Position numbers and translations under genes: made by a program
Assembly (NCBI GenBank): GCA_012295275.1
Contig: CM022679.1
Span: forward strand, 30,267,654 to 30,329,653
Source of the DNA: Chrysomallon squamiferum
Taxonomy: Eukaryota > Mollusca > Gastropoda > Neomphalida > Peltospiridae
Direction: 5' to 3'
Length of the DNA stretch: 62,000 nucleotides
Shown: positions 1 through 14,122 of the stretch, piece by piece
Layout of the letters: each line of letters begins with the position of its first letter
How positions within the stretch are numbered: position 1 is the first letter of the stretch
The notes under the pieces: model-generated
The model's input: the letters and a program-made list of their open reading frames with translations, nothing else
Databases searched by the model: none
What the model was told of the DNA's origin: nothing

Positions 1-562
1 GCAAAGGTTATAACGGCGAAATGCAATGTGGTTTTGGCGATGTGCATTCCACATTCGACTTGAGCAGGATAAAGCTGATATCTTAAGACAATAACCAGTT
101 ATTTATTTTATCCTGCAAACCTAAATAAGAGAAAAACTAAATTAAACTGACTGTTTTATTTCTCAAATCTCGGCCCCAGCATCAGCAGATTCACGCGTAT
201 TGATTTCCTTGGCGCCTACTAAAACTACACATCAAAATAAAATAGTTCTTAAAGAACAATATTTAAAAAAAAAAAAAAAACTGTTTTCAAAATGGTATTT
301 TAAGATCTAATCCAGCAATTAAACACTAAACTTAATTCTGAACAATGTATCTATATATCCATTTCTCTCTGTTATATACATACATATATATACGTATTAC
401 ACATTCACATATATACATTCACATACACATATATACAATCACATACACTTATAATGAACGAAAAAAAGAAATTTATCTAATCATCATATCTTATACTGAT
501 TGCATGATGTGTACTAGTGTGTGTGTCTGTGTGCGCGTGCTTGTGTTATATGTGTATGTATG

Positions 563-634
<72 letters not shown>

Positions 635-1569
635 TCCGACGGACGATAGCGTGCCCAAGAATTAGACGTCTGGTCTCCCTAATGACACCTGATCAGAATG
701 AACATAAAACATCATTAACACTCGTTCTCCACATAAGCATTAACGACGGGAGATAACTCAACAGTAAATGCTTTACCAGTATAAATCGTATTTATTTTTC
801 CTTTAATACATAAATTTGGAAACCTTTGAAATGATTTTAAATTTGAGTCCCATGAATAACGGTTGATTCATTACAGATTATTAATATTATCATCATCAAA
901 AACAACAGCAGCAACAACAACAACTATAGTAACAATAATAATAATAATAATTTGAATTGATATTTTAAATATTTTTTGACGTTTTTCTTTATGCTTATGT
1001 ATAGTGCTATTATTATGCACAGTATATTACAAGTACTATAAAATAGCGTTATGAAAAAAAAATATTTTTTAATCACTGATTAATTTATATTACCGATTCA
1101 TTTTTCTTTTGTTAATACTTAATACTTCAAATCAACAAATTCCAATTAATTAACAAATGACAGGTGTTATCATTAGATCCGGAGAACGTTTCTACGGCTA
1201 ACTTAACATTTCTTTTGTCAGAAATTAACTAAACCAACTGTCTCTCTCTCTACTCGATTTCCGATAATTATATAACGATGAGATCCCCGATAGTGCCTCG
1301 AAGAGAATTCCTTTAATCATTGCGTCACAAGCCGCCAACACCTGGCGAGGGAATTCCCATGAACCCAACACCCCTTTGTAGAATGGGTCATCCCAAGCTA
1401 GGCGAACCGCCATTTACTTTACTGCTGGGCATTTGTTGTGGATTATAACTTCAAGCAGATAACTTGAGCCGCACAGAAATTTCGTACCTGTAACAATATT
1501 TAGGGTATTTCGATTGTTTTTACGTGCAGACATTCGTTTTTGTCATATGGTACACATTAAAGAACGGAG
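1..1569. other. 5' flank and possible promoter/5' UTR of first exon A
   Basis: No gene is visible before the first ankyrin start. The stretch holds AT-rich sequence, an A-run near 266-281, a (GA)n tract at 568-631 and short CAA/AAT runs near 900-950. Positions about 1240-1450 are less AT-rich and contain several CpGs. They include an ACCGCCATTT block near 1405-1415 that resembles an inverted YY1 site. This places a plausible promoter 100-300 bases before the ATG at 1570. No TATA box stands out. The promoter reading is inference from composition and position only. Confidence 0.35.
568..631. repeat. (GA)n microsatellite
   Basis: Uninterrupted GA dinucleotides, preceded by a TG/TATG-rich stretch. 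It sits upstream of first exon A and has no coding value. Confidence 0.95.
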
Positions 1570-1632
1570 ATGAGTGCTTTAGCGACCGGCGAACCTCGGA
1601 CAGAGGGGGGCACCGAAGTAGAAACTGATGAG
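1570..1632 (+). CDS. ANK: Ankyrin alternative first exon A (acidic N-terminus)
   Basis: This 21-codon first coding exon reads MSALATGEPRTEGG and ends TEVETDE, followed directly by a donor, gtaagaa. It ends in phase 0, so it can join the first common exon at 40468 ([12 protein letters not shown]...). The ATG has G at -3 and A at +4, and codon third positions are richer in G/C than the flanks. The peptide carries six acidic residues against one arginine, unlike the basic tails of exons B and C. Vertebrate ankyrins are known to use several promoters and short unrelated first exons ahead of the same SDxNAxFLRAAR start. Assignment rests on position, phase and donor, with no homology in the peptide itself. 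Splicing to 40468 would span a 38.8-kb intron. Confidence 0.7.
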
Positions 1633-2837
1633 GTAAGAAATTTTCTTTTGTTGTTAACAAAAGTACCAAACTTTTAAAGATTTTTTGCTTTTAACTTGTT
1701 CTGTCTTTTTAAAAATATTTTATTAAAATTATGCAATAATAATAGTTACAAAAACTGGTGTCTGGATTATCATCTACGACTTTTATTACTTTGTTATGTA
1801 GGGCCCAGCAACTTACCTTGTTGGCAAAGCGGAAATAGTCAATTAAAAAAAAAAAAAAAAAAAAGAAGATATACTGTTCAAAAAATAGTTTCAAACACCA
1901 CGATATCTTGTATTTTCATTAAAATGCAACTGTATACGTAAATTATCTGCATATATATGCACGGCAATAATGATGGTTGTAGCTTATTTAAAAACGAAAA
2001 AAGTTTTAAAAAGTTAATATTAAAATTAAAAAAGAAAACAAAAAATAAAGCAGATCAGAATTGCCTCCTGCATTTTCCTTTTGTGTTAAATTTCTAATTT
2101 TTTTTTTTTTAAAATTATTGTTACATTACTCAGATCATTATTGTTTCTGCCACATTTTCCAGTTTTAAAGATGGTTAAAGTCTATGGGTATAAATAAAAG
2201 ATATATATATTTATTATATATACTATGGGCATTTAATTAAAATGAAACAAAAATACATTTTCTTTATATTAATGCATAAAGTGTGTATATGCATTAAATA
2301 ATTATGTGTAGAAATGCAGCATGTAATATGCATTTAACATCACGCATTTTAAAAATAAAACCAACAGTTGCACTTCTGATAATTACTTCACATTGTTATT
2401 TGAGCTGGCTGACGTCTGTTTTAATGGATATGTGATGCAACATGAAACAGAAAATGTAATTCCCTAACAGATAACAAGGGAATTAAATTAAGAAAAAGAA
2501 AAAAAATTAAGAATGATACTTTTAACATAAACCTTTCTGACTGGTGATCATGTTGTTACCTAATTATGTTATTGTTAGTCAAAAATGCCATTTAAAAAAA
2601 AAAAAAATTTAAATTTTATTTTATTTTTTATATATCATTAAATATATTCAGTTAAACTTTTTGTTTTCATTGCAGATTATCAGTAAACTTTAATACTGTT
2701 TATTTATGGGATAGTGAAATTGTACGATTGTTATTTTTTATATTGTACAATGATCTCTGAATCTTGGTTCAAATGATACTTAACAAAGTCTTGTTTATTT
2801 ATTGCATACATTGATTTATACAGATGCATGCACTTTA

Positions 2838-3135
2838 TCTCTTTGTCTGTCTGTCAGATGATCTATCTACTATTCATTTATATATCTGTCTGTGTCAGTT
2901 TGTCTGTCTTTCTGTGTACCTACTGTAAAGTCCATTGATCTGTCCATTTATCTGTCTGTGTAACTACTGTCAATCCATCAATCCATCAATCCGTCCATCT
3001 ATTTATCTGTCTGTCAGTTTGTCTCTATCTACTGTCCAATCCATTTATTTGTCCATTTTGTTCATCTATCCATAGATCTATCTTCTTATGAATTTATACA
3101 TATCCAATCTTGTATCAGTTGTTGTCTCTCTATAG
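2838..3135. repeat. Degenerate CTGT/TCTA/TCCA tetranucleotide tract
   Basis: A long stretch of imperfect tetranucleotides (CTGT, TCTA, TCCA, ATCT), as expected of a decayed microsatellite. A similar tract lies at about 16040-16490. Confidence 0.75.
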
Positions 3136-4511
3136 AGAGTCAGTTTGTCTAGTTATGCTTAGTAACACAACATTCATGTATGTACGTAAATTCAGTATGT
3201 AAAGTGATATTGTGACAACCACAGTAATAGTACGTGATCAGTTATCTGTTGTCAGTGGTCATCTGAAAACTGGACACTAAGGGGACAGTTGATCAATACA
3301 GATGTCTGTCTGCATCATGTAACAGAGATCAGATTTTGTATCAGATTTTGTATCAGATTTTTCTGATTAGAATGTCTCATGTCTTGTTACATTGGTAATC
3401 TAAAACTTCTTGAGTTTTTATATCTCTGTGTTTATAATCTAATAAAGTAGTATTGCTGGTTGTTATTATATTAACCTGTACATATTTTTTTGTTTTAAAT
3501 TAAGAAAATGTTTGTTGGATATAATCGTGTCTAGAACGTTCTAGAAAGATTCAAACTGCAAGACTGTTTTCTGCTTGTTTGTTTTTTTGATAATTTATAT
3601 TATATAAACATTATCTATATAAAATTTTGAACTGAATAATTAAACTAATATACTGTTTTTTCAAAAAGTATGGTATGTGGTGTTATGCTCATGAATTAGA
3701 TTTTTTTCCACTTTTTGACAAAACTAACCCATGCAGCAGTATTTCTACTCCCAAGTTTTCTAATAATAATTTTATAATTGTTAATACACATACATATGTG
3801 TAACATACACGTTCATACATTCATGCAGGGAGAAAGAGAGAAATAGATAGATGACATTAAGGCTATAATCATCTCTATCATTTTTACCCATATTAACCAT
3901 CACAGTACAAAAACAAACATTCATTCAGAAATGGAAACATTTCTCACTGTTTGCTATGTGAACACAAAGGTTTCTACTTGATTCTGTTTTCACCAGGGCT
4001 AATATCTTTAAAAGCTTTACATTCAGGCACTGCTAGTACAGAAAGAGATTTCATCTGCAAGACTGGAACAGTTCTTCAGTATTAACTTGTTTGACTAATG
4101 TTACAAAACACTGAAACAATCAGAGCATTTTATTCTGAAACTCCAAGAGTAATGGAAAGAACCCAAATTGAAGGCTGTGTTATTTTTTAAATTTTTTTTT
4201 TTTTTTTTGCCAATATCTGATAGGAAACAAATGATTAAAAAGCCATTAGTGAATGAAACATAAAACGGTTAATGCACTAGTGTAAATAAACTGATAATTT
4301 CATATCTGTAAATTAAAATTAATATAGTACAGACATGAATGTTGTGTATAATGTGCGTGATGGCTCTGTAGTCTGGTGGTCTTGTTTATCATGTTTATTT
4401 TATTATTATAATTTTTTTAATTCACTTTATTACATGCATATAGGTGCATGAAAAAATACACATATACACCCCTACCCCAAATACTATCACAGTGCATGTA
4501 TATATGTTTTT

Positions 4512-4621
4512 TATGTATGTATGTGTGTGTGTGTGTATGTGTGTGTGTGTATGTATGTATGTATGTATGTATGTATGTATGTATGTATGTATGTATGTAT
4601 GTATGTATGTATGTATGTATG
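4512..4621. repeat. (TATG)n / (TG)n compound microsatellite
   Basis: TG dinucleotides followed by about 17 TATG units. It generates spurious MYVC and YIHT open frames on both strands. Confidence 0.95.
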
Positions 4622-7600
4622 TGCAACCATTAATTTCAAAATTTTCCAATACATTTGTTAAGAATGCTGACATAAAATATTTTATTTTTACCTATTTCAT
4701 TTTATTGCATAATATTTTTTTTTTTAAAAATCTCTCTTCAGATATTTGTATAAAATTACCTCATTGCATTTAAATGTCAGACTTGAGATATTGTTGGTAG
4801 CCATAACAACCAAACAACCTTTTTTTCTTTTCTTATCCCAGACCTAACATTCAGACAGACTTGTCTTTCTCTTTATGCAAATACAAGTGTTATAAAAATA
4901 TTTGAATTGGTTATGCTTGACTGCTTTGTGGATAGTCACACTTGAGTGCATCTTTTCATTAATGGCTGCATGCACTAATGTAGAATTGTAATATCTTGAT
5001 TTTTTATTATTTTTTATGTTGCAACAGAACTCAAAATTCGAACAATTTGCTTCTGTAGAAGTTCGGTGAATTAGTGAAATGTTCTGGATCATAGTTTTCA
5101 TATGAAAAATTGCAACCCTTCAAGAAAAAGAAGATGTAAATATAAATAAAAGATAATAATAATAATAATAATAAAAGATTTAAAAAAATAAAAAAATGGA
5201 ATACAAAAGAGAAGAAGAAATGTTCATTAACATATAAGATGTCAAACATTTTACAAGATAAAAATAAAAGAAGAAAGAAGCTTATTCATAAAATTAAACC
5301 TACTCTGATGGAAATTATTATTATTATTATTATCATCATTGCAATTGCTTTATTCATCATCATCATTATTATTATTCATATTGTTATTATTATTAACATT
5401 ACACATCAAAGTGAACTTTGAGAAGATCACAAACATTACACATACCAAACCTACTTAATAAACTGAACAATTACGATTTTTGAACTCTTCATTTTTTTTT
5501 TTTTTTTTAAGTGCAAAGATGATTTGGGTTATGTAAAGAGTGAAAATACCAGAATTAATATACGATAATGAATGTTTCCTGTTGACTGTTAACACTAATT
5601 ATAGGGCTGGGGTGTAGGTGATAGCAGTTTCAAATCATTGTTTTTCAGTAAACAGAAATAACAGTGTATGGCTGTTGCAGCTGTGATACAAGTATTTTGA
5701 TATTCTTTATAATTATGATACGTTTCTGTGTCCTTTACAACTTTGATATATTTTGTGGTTGTCATCTGTTATGGTGCCTGTTACAGCTGTTTTCCTTGCT
5801 GGCACCTGATGTAACATTTTATTGTGAGAGTTTTGTGTTGTTAGATATACTAGGGATGTATAGATTGTGTAAGTCCTCCAGTACTAAGTAATCAGATTTG
5901 TCTACAAGATGGGATTAACTCTCAATCAGATTGTTGTTAATTAATTAACTAGAGGTTTTTCTGATTCTGTAGATTCCTACTCAGAGAAATTGTACAAGAA
6001 CTCTTTGCAGCAGACATGGGAAAAAGAAAAAAAGAAAGAAAAACAGAAACCACCCCCAAACAAGTTGACAACAACAACAATAAAACATAAAACAATAAAA
6101 AATACTTGAGTGCATATAAGTGACATACACCTGAAAATGGACATGCGTAAAAGCCACATTATTTTCTTCCACACCCCATACTTTTTTTTTTGTTAGTTTT
6201 CAATCAGGTATTAACTTGATCTGGAACAAACCTAAGTTAAACCGAAGGGTATTTTTTCAGTCACTTGGTAATCGGATAAAACATATCAGATTTTGCTGTG
6301 TTAGTTTAAGAAATAAAACCAGCTAACTCTACTTCTTTTCTCAACAGCACAGGAGCCTTTAATTGCTTTTTGTCAAACACAGGGCAACACATACCACATA
6401 CTTTGAATGTAAAGAGATGTTTGTACTCATGCTTTATTATTAAAATATTCAGTTTATGGCTGCCAGTTTGTGTGTTCAAATCTCATCAAAGGGCATCATT
6501 AAAGGTTTTTAAGATTAATAAAATTAATGCAATGTCTTGGTGGTTAATTATTTATACAGTAAAGCATAAACTCCATGTTGGATACATTGGTTTGCTGCTG
6601 AGCTCTCAGTGAACTGGAAACATGTGGTAAACAGACTGGTGGAATGTTGTTTATCTCAAACAAGTAAAACAGTTCTATTAAGTTTATTTTGAATTTAACA
6701 CTCAGTCCTGTCCTACACAGACCTCCTGCAGTGACTGAGAATCAGGATGTTTGTGTTTACCTGTCCAGGTATCCACAGGTGTGTGAATTGTACCTGAGTT
6801 GTTTACAAAATTCATAACATTGTTAATTTTTACATATAAAGCACTATTAAAAAAAAAAAAAATTATAATAATAAAATAAAATAAAATAAAATAAAATAAG
6901 AAATTTCTGGTTATTAATTTTAAATTAAAAGAACAACAATGTTGTTAATTGTTATATATAAATGTTATAAAATTATTTAAAAAAAGAAGAAAATATTGCA
7001 ATACTGGTGCTATTGTACATCCAAATTATTTATACTGACTGGTTTTGTCACAAGCTGAATGATAAGAAAGATGATACAAAAATGATTCATAGTATCATGT
7101 ACCATTAAAACAGGAAATGGATCACATTACACAAAAAGAAAGGAATGTAAACCGTTGAGGTAAGTTTTCTCCTGTGTTACAGAACTACTTGAGTCCAGTA
7201 ACAATACTTTAAAGAAATCAAGGGTCAAAGTTCACCACATATCTCACCACATATGACCACCGTAGATCAGAATGTCCTACAAGGACAAAGTAATAATGTA
7301 ATGGATTTAAAAATGTCTGCTTGGTAATCAAATTACATCAGTCAGTGTCAAGGATGTTGCGGTTGTCACCATTGCTGTCAGCTTATTTGTTTTGTATAAA
7401 ATAAACATCTTGAGTTGGATTTGGGTTTTTGTTAACAGTAACAATTGCTCTAATGTTCAGGGTTGCCTTCATGAATTGGGAAATAAAATTTTATTATTTG
7501 TTTGTTGCTGAAAAGGCAAAAATAGCAACATGAATAACATGAATCACATATGGTTCAATAAAGAGTTGAACTGGGTGAATAATGCGTGTGTTCGTGAATA

Positions 7601-7837
7601 ACTTGTGCATGTGGGTGAATAAGTTTAATAACTCCTGTATGGTGGGTTTCTGAAGAAGTCTTTCTCTTCAGTGCTTATCTGCCAGTGTCTGTTTTAAATA
7701 CTGTGATATTTGTGTTTGCTAGCTGTAAGTGAGAAGGTGTATATAAAAGATGGTTTGCTGCTAATCAGGAGGCTCTGTCAGGAATGTGAAATTAGTAGGG
7801 TTTTTTTTCACTGTTTGTGTATGTGTGCTAAATATAT

Positions 7838-7845
7838 ATGTGTGT

Positions 7846-7880
<35 letters not shown>

Positions 7881-7881
7881 C
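7838..7881. repeat. (TG)n-(TA)n compound microsatellite
   Basis: A short TG run passes into TA dinucleotides inside the long first intron. Confidence 0.85.
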
Positions 7882-8267
7882 ATTGTATATTACAGGAACA
7901 TACAAATTTTAATGCATGTTAATATACATTACATACATTTCAGATGATAAAAATATAAGGAAGAAAATTCTTGTGTTCACTTTTGATCATTTTAATTAAA
8001 ACTGCTTTCCTCAAAATTCACAAAATATTATCAGATACATTTGTTACTAATAGACACGAGTGTAATTAACATTTTGATTTTGTTATTTCCTTAATCTTGA
8101 CCTTTGACATGTGATAGGAAACAGGAAAAAATATTTGGCCTTTTGTTTTGTTTTACTTTGTAATCTTGATGTCTTCATTGATTTTTTTTGTTTGGGATAT
8201 TTATGTGTTTTTGTCAAATGAAGATTTAAAATGAAAAACTGTGTTACTTCAAGCACAGATGTATGTA

Positions 8268-8884
8268 TTTTACTACTAATAATTATATTTATATTACTAG
8301 TACTACTATTATAGCTATATTTGTATTACTAGTACTTCTACTATTACAGCTGTATTTGTATTACTAGTACTTCTACTATTATAGCTATATTTGTATTACT
8401 AGTACAACTATTACAGCTATATTTGTATTACTAGTACTTCTACTATTACAGCTGTATTTGTATTACTAGTACTTCTACTATTACAGCTGTATTTGTATTA
8501 CTAGTACTTCTACTATTACAGCTATATTTGTATTACTAGTACTACTGCTATTACTAGTACTACTATTACAGCTATATTTGAATTACTAGTACTTCTACTA
8601 TTACAGCTATATTTGTATTACTAGTACTTCTACTATTACAGCTATATTTGTATTACTAGTACTTCTGCTATTACAGCTATATTTGAATTACTAGTACTGC
8701 TATTACAGCTATATTTGTATTACTAGTACTTCTACTATTACAGCTATATTTGTATTACTAGTACTTCTACTATTACAGCTATATTTGAATTACTAGTACT
8801 ACTATTACAGCTATATTTGTATTACTAGTACTACTATTACAGCTATATTTGTATTACTAGTACTACTATTACAGCTATATACTA
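8268..8884. repeat. 35-bp minisatellite rich in ACTAGT
   Basis: About 16-18 copies of a unit near 35 bp. The core is TATTACTAGTACTTCTACTA followed by TTACAGCTATATTTG. Some copies lack the CTTCTA segment and are about 29 bp. Each copy carries the palindrome ACTAGT and most carry an AGCT. The array decays at its 3' end into ACT/ACC trinucleotides (to about 9070). It is intronic, and no open frame runs through it. Confidence 0.9.
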
Positions 8885-9540
8885 CTACTAGAATATTTTA
8901 GCTACAACAGCACTTGATGCTGCCTCTACTGCTATTAGTACTAGTAATTATCTATTATACTACTTATTGCTAGTACCACTACTATTACCACCATCATTAC
9001 TACCACCGCTATCACTTCTGCCACTACCACTACGATCACCACTTAAAAAAAACTACTGCCACTACAACTGCTGTGAATATGGAAAGAAAAAAAGCCTGTT
9101 ATTTTCCGTGTCAGTTTAACCTGAACTCATTTTCAGGTCTGGACAGCAACAAATGTTGAAGCTGTTTGTATTTAATCCACAGGGATATTAAAAAAAAACA
9201 ATAAAAAAAAACTCCATTAAAGACTGCTGTAGAGTTTTAAATTATTGATTTGAAAAACTCTAAATGTATTCAGCTGAAAAAGGAATGCTATCATTTATTT
9301 AGTTTTCTTATTTAAAAGCTAAGGGTAAACTCATCTGTGTTTTAAAGACTTTTGAAGGGAAACAGAAAGTGTGAGAGAGAGAGAGACTCTGGATTTTGTC
9401 AGTGCTATTATCTAGAGTGTAACATCTGCAAACTATTTTAGAAATGTTATTTTTCATTTTTTTTTTTTTTTCCCCTGTTTTATTGAGTACTGGAGCCAGA
9501 TGTAGCATTAGTCATAATTAAATTAACATAACACTCTGGC
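8885..9540 (+). other. Intron segment between minisatellite and pyrimidine tract
   Basis: Decayed ACT/ACC trinucleotides to about 9070, then ordinary AT-rich sequence with short A and T runs. No gene or RNA is visible. Confidence 0.75.
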
Positions 9541-10012
9541 ATCCTTTTTTTTTTTAACCATTTGTGTTTGCTTTATTCTCTTTTTATTCCTCCTGTTTCA
9601 GTTTTTAACTCTTCTTTCCCTTCTTGCTCTTTTTATAAATTTCTTTTTTCTTCTTCTCTCTGCATTGTCTGTCTCTGTATTCCTCTTGACTTGTTTGCTT
9701 CTTTCTGTCTTTCTTTCATTTTTCTAAATCTTTCTTAACATTTTTTTATCTTTTTTCTCTCTCTTTATTTTTCCTTCCTTTCTTCTTTCTTTGTCCTTTC
9801 CTTCCTCTTTCTTTCCTTCTCTCATTCCATCTTACTAGCACTTTCTCACTCTTAATTTTATAAAACTAACCAATTCTTTCTCATCTTTCTTTCTCCCTTC
9901 TTCCCTCTTTCCTTCTGTCCAGCCATCTTTCTTATTACCTCTCTCTCTTCCCCTTTCTCTCTCTCCTTCTTCCCCTTTCTCTCTTTCTCTCTCTCATACA
10001 CTCACACACTCA
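9541..10012 (+). repeat. Long polypyrimidine (CT-rich) tract
   Basis: About 470 nt in which the plus strand is almost wholly C and T (TTTCTTTC, CTCTCTC, TTCCTTC), with only scattered purines. Such tracts can form triplex DNA, and in RNA they offer binding sites for PTB-type proteins. Neither role is shown here. It ends before a more complex stretch starting near 10020. Confidence 0.8.
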
Positions 10013-12394
10013 TTGTGTAACAGGTCTTCTGCTTACATCTGAGAGGTGTTTGTGTAAATTACAACAGTAACCAGCCTGTTTATTGTTTTTAAAGTCACTC
10101 AATGCAGACATCAGACTGGCGATACTTCTAAAATAAGGGCAGCGTATTCATTGTCTGACTTCAGAGATTAAGGAGGCCATTACGGCTGTGACAATTGTCA
10201 CTAATGGCAGTCATGGTTAATTTATGTGTCGTGTGTGTGTGTGTCGGCTATAATGGGCAACACAGGATATGCTGAATTAATGCAGTCAAACACTTGTAAG
10301 AAAGTTACTGGAATGTAGCTCACGGGTAGAACTTGTGTTAGGATCAGTCCTTCTGTGTAGTTTCTTTGATCTGTTTTACCATTCCAACCAGTGTTCCTTC
10401 AGTAAATAAATATTATTTTTTTTATTTACTTTTTGAAATATTTTTACATTATGTAACATAGGTAAATTCACTAGTAAAGGATCACTAGTTGCCAGATAAT
10501 AGTGATATCCCTCAAAAGGTGACTGCAGAAGTTTTTCAAGTTCTCCATAGTAACTAAATATAGAAATTAAAAACAGGATTTGTCTAACAAATACAAAGTT
10601 AGTAACAAGTAACTCATGATGTATGTAATTCAAAAAAAAAACATCCAAATAATTATATTATAAATCAGACAGTACAACAGCTTTTAACAAGTGAGCCATT
10701 CTATAATGGTTGGACTGGGAAATAACCAGCACTTTATCCAAAAAAAAAGGAAAAAAAAAAGGATGAATCAAATATTAGTAGAAAGTCCTGAATGCTATTT
10801 CCACTAGACAGAAGGTAAATAATAGTCAAAAGTTAATAACTGGATCCAGAATGTTGCCTGGACTTGAGCCAGCACATGTTGTAAAAAAGAAAGTTCTAGA
10901 AGTTTAATATTGATCATGGCTTGAAGATGGTTTCTGTTCAGTGGTGAGGTTAGCTTGAGGCATGACAGATTACAAGTTCAATCCTTCATTATGTTCCCAC
11001 TGGGCAGTTTTCAAATCCATCTTATGTCCCATGACAGTTTTTTTCAGTGAATCAGATCATAATTCTGATCAATGAGAAGGCGCATATTAAGTATTATTGT
11101 TGCTAACTGATTACTTGGAGCAGTCCATTGAATGGTGCAAGAGGGTTTTGATAATATAATAATAATAATAATAATAATTTTATTATTAACATTAAAACTA
11201 TAAAACAATAAAACAATAAATAAATAAATAAATAAATAAATAAAGAAGAAAGACTGCTACTTACAGCATTATTAAAGTGTTAAAAATGTTTATTTTTTCA
11301 CAAGTGATTAAACTATAGATGTTAAGTGTTACATAAATGTGCTATCTTTCAGTTTATTAAAAAAACAAAAAAACAGAGAAAGAACAATAAATAAATAAAT
11401 TAAAATAAAAAGATAAAGAACAATTCACCCCCCCAAAAACAATTGAACTCAGCCCAAAACACAACAACAATAATTCATCATTTTGAAGATGTGATAATAC
11501 AGTTTATAGAGCTTCTGGTATCAGGATGGGATCTGGTAACCTGCCAGTCACAATGAAACTTGGTTAACCATGTTATTACACATCCACTGACTTGCAGTTA
11601 ATCCTCTGATCTGATTGTCTGGCTTCTTTGAGAAAACTGACAGTAAAAACTGTCTCCAGGACCTAATAAAAAACAATAAAAATCTCATTACTTGAGGTAG
11701 ATGCTTCAGACCATAACGGATTTGTCAGTGCGTAACGGTTGGCTGATCATCTCATTGACATTGCACCAGTTATGTTTTATGTTACTTTTGAGTGAACATG
11801 ATGTTGAATAATTTATTATGATGAAGGTAAAAAAATTTTTTTAAAAAAAGTCACCTTGAGGTAACAAGTAAGAAAATGTCAAACTGAACTAGTTTTGGAT
11901 TTTTTTTTTTAAAAAATTTTTTTTTTTTATATGCATGAAAAATTGTAAAAAATTTCTTTGTTGAGTAACAAGGCTGCAATTAATGTCAGGTTTTATATAC
12001 TTTTTATGTGCTGTTCATGGATTGTGTGTGTGACTATGTATGTCTGTCTGTCAGTGTCTGTGTGTGTGTGTCTCATTTTATTCACAGATATGTCACCCAT
12101 CATTCCTAACTACCACAGAAAACTCTGTACTCTGGTCCTTTTCTGACTAGCATTGATATCACCTGAAGTAAGACAGGTTTAGCAGAGACAAAGTTTTCAT
12201 TGATAAATGTATGCTGTTGACCTGGGTCTCAAAAAATTGTTTGTCAGTTATCTTGTATTTGTCTGTGCTTATATGTAAATATCTGATCATGATAAAGAAG
12301 GAAAAAACCCACAAACAACCAACCCAAGATGTTGCTAGGTATGATGGAAAGGAATGACTTGAATCAGGACAATTTATCTTTATATATATAATTA

Positions 12395-12407
12395 ATGTGT
12401 GTGTGTG

Positions 12408-12475
<68 letters not shown>
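12395..12475. repeat. (TG)n-(TA)n-(CA)n compound microsatellite
   Basis: TG, then TA, then a long CA run. Because TG and CA are complementary the block is an imperfect palindrome that could fold back. A short TCTA run follows at about 12490-12507. Confidence 0.95.
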
Positions 12476-12476
<1 letters not shown>

Positions 12477-12994
12477 CTGTTAGTTTATATCTATCTATCT
12501 ATCTATATAATTATATATTTAATCTTTCTCTTTCTGTGCCTGTCTCTTTCTATTTATCTGTATTATTGTTCTTCTTATATTAAATCTTTGGTATAAAGAT
12601 CACATATAAAAAAGGATAGTAACAATAATGAAAGAAGAAACTACCACTTTTTCAATTAGCAATAAGGCACTTTTTTATATTCGCCTTCCCTTAAACTGAA
12701 AAAGGATAGAAGAAAAAAAAAGATGCATTACTTCTGATCTTGGCATCTTCATAGCTAATTTCCATGGCAAGGTTAACCAATAAAACATAGTCTGCGGGAG
12801 AGTGAAACAAGTGACCTATCACACACCAGATGTACTGAAAACTCCTGTATGTGGCTTTAATTGTAAACAGGACTGTGCCAGATACAAATCTGCTGTTTCA
12901 AGATTTTTTTTTTTTTTTTCCTATAATTAAATGGAACTTGGTAGTCAACATTGCTTAAACAACATTTTATTAAATTAAAAAATTTTGTGTCTTA

Positions 12995-13019
12995 AATATA
13001 TATATATATATATATCCTC

Positions 13020-13071
<52 letters not shown>

Positions 13072-13087
13072 TATATATATATATATT
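12995..13087. repeat. (TA)n-(AAT)n-(TA)n compound microsatellite
   Basis: About 16 AAT units flanked on both sides by TA dinucleotides, within the long intron. Confidence 0.95.
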
Positions 13088-14063
13088 TACAAAAACTCCA
13101 CCCAAACAGGATTCCGATATCAGTATTAGATCTTTGTTCCTTCAGTAGTAACAGTGTCCGGTTTAACCATTATGTAACCGGTTGTATTTAAGTTGCTAGT
13201 AGGAAATGAAAAACTAGATAACACACTGTCTCCTTGTGTGGTTTTACTGTCCTGAGGGTTACATGTCCTAACATTACCTAACACAGACACACACACTGAG
13301 GCCATTTTAAGGACATCTGCCATTTAATAACATTATGCAGTATTGCAACAAATGTTGTGGTCATTTCTGAAGTGACATGTGTCATTTTGAAGAAGCTTCA
13401 TTTGCTCATTTTTAAAAATTAAAATAATAAAATGTTTCAGCCATTTTGTTTTTGGCCATGATGTCTTTCATTACAAGATATTTGCTTGGACATTTGTTAA
13501 AATAACACTAAGGTAATATTATCAAGAAAATTGTCATTTTATATACAGTATCCATTGTTTTGAAGATACAGGTTTTAATATCATTTCTGATTTTTTGTTT
13601 TCAAGTATGATAACTATTCATTGTAACCACATAATTTAATTATTGAAAAAAAGTATTTTGAAATCTTATTATTCCTTATTTTAGATAAACAAAACAAGCA
13701 AGACATAATAAAAATACACTCACAAAAACAGAATAATTAATTAAAAATATAATCTAATTTAGCAAGAACTATATTGCGTGGTGGAGGAACACTAGACGTG
13801 GAGTGCAGTGACTGTGACATTTCTGCTGATGCAGCAGATACACGGTGACATTGTCTGCTGTGATGACACTTTAGAAATAAACATAAAATTTCATTACTAT
13901 TGATTGAAGCAGAAACGAATGCACGAAATTGCCATCTGCTTTTAAATGAGAAACTGCTTATTACATTTTTTCACAGAATGCATGCAGATCATGAAATACC
14001 AGATGCATATTTTTTTTTTTTTTTTTAAGGTAAAATATCAGTGCTACCTCTTTGTAAAATCGT

Positions 14064-14119
<56 letters not shown>

Positions 14120-14122
14120 AAG
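14064..14122. repeat. (AAT)n microsatellite
   Basis: Uninterrupted AAT trinucleotides followed by AAAT units. Confidence 0.95.

Larger units (their letters stand above)
1633..8267 (+). other. Intron after first exon A, proximal part
   Basis: No coding sequence is supported. The stretch holds poly-A/T runs (1844-1863, 2099-2110, 4193-4208), a degenerate CTGT/TCTA tract at about 2838-3135, the TATG microsatellite at 4512-4621, AAT/ATT runs at 5155-5173 and 5313-5380, and a TG/TA run at 7838-7881. At 3325-3361 the unit TATCAGATTTTG is repeated three times. The short open frames here are simple-repeat or random frames. Confidence 0.8.

Noticed and set aside
1225-1413. 62-codon minus-strand frame upstream of first exon A
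   Set aside because: It is short, with no recognisable family, and falls in the presumed promoter block where lower AT content lengthens chance frames.
4360-4400. GGCTCTGTAGTCTGGTGGTC as a pol III A box
   Set aside because: No B box at a suitable distance and no tail; too little to call a SINE.
8268-8884. CRISPR-like array
   Set aside because: Units are contiguous without unique spacers and the genome is clearly eukaryotic.
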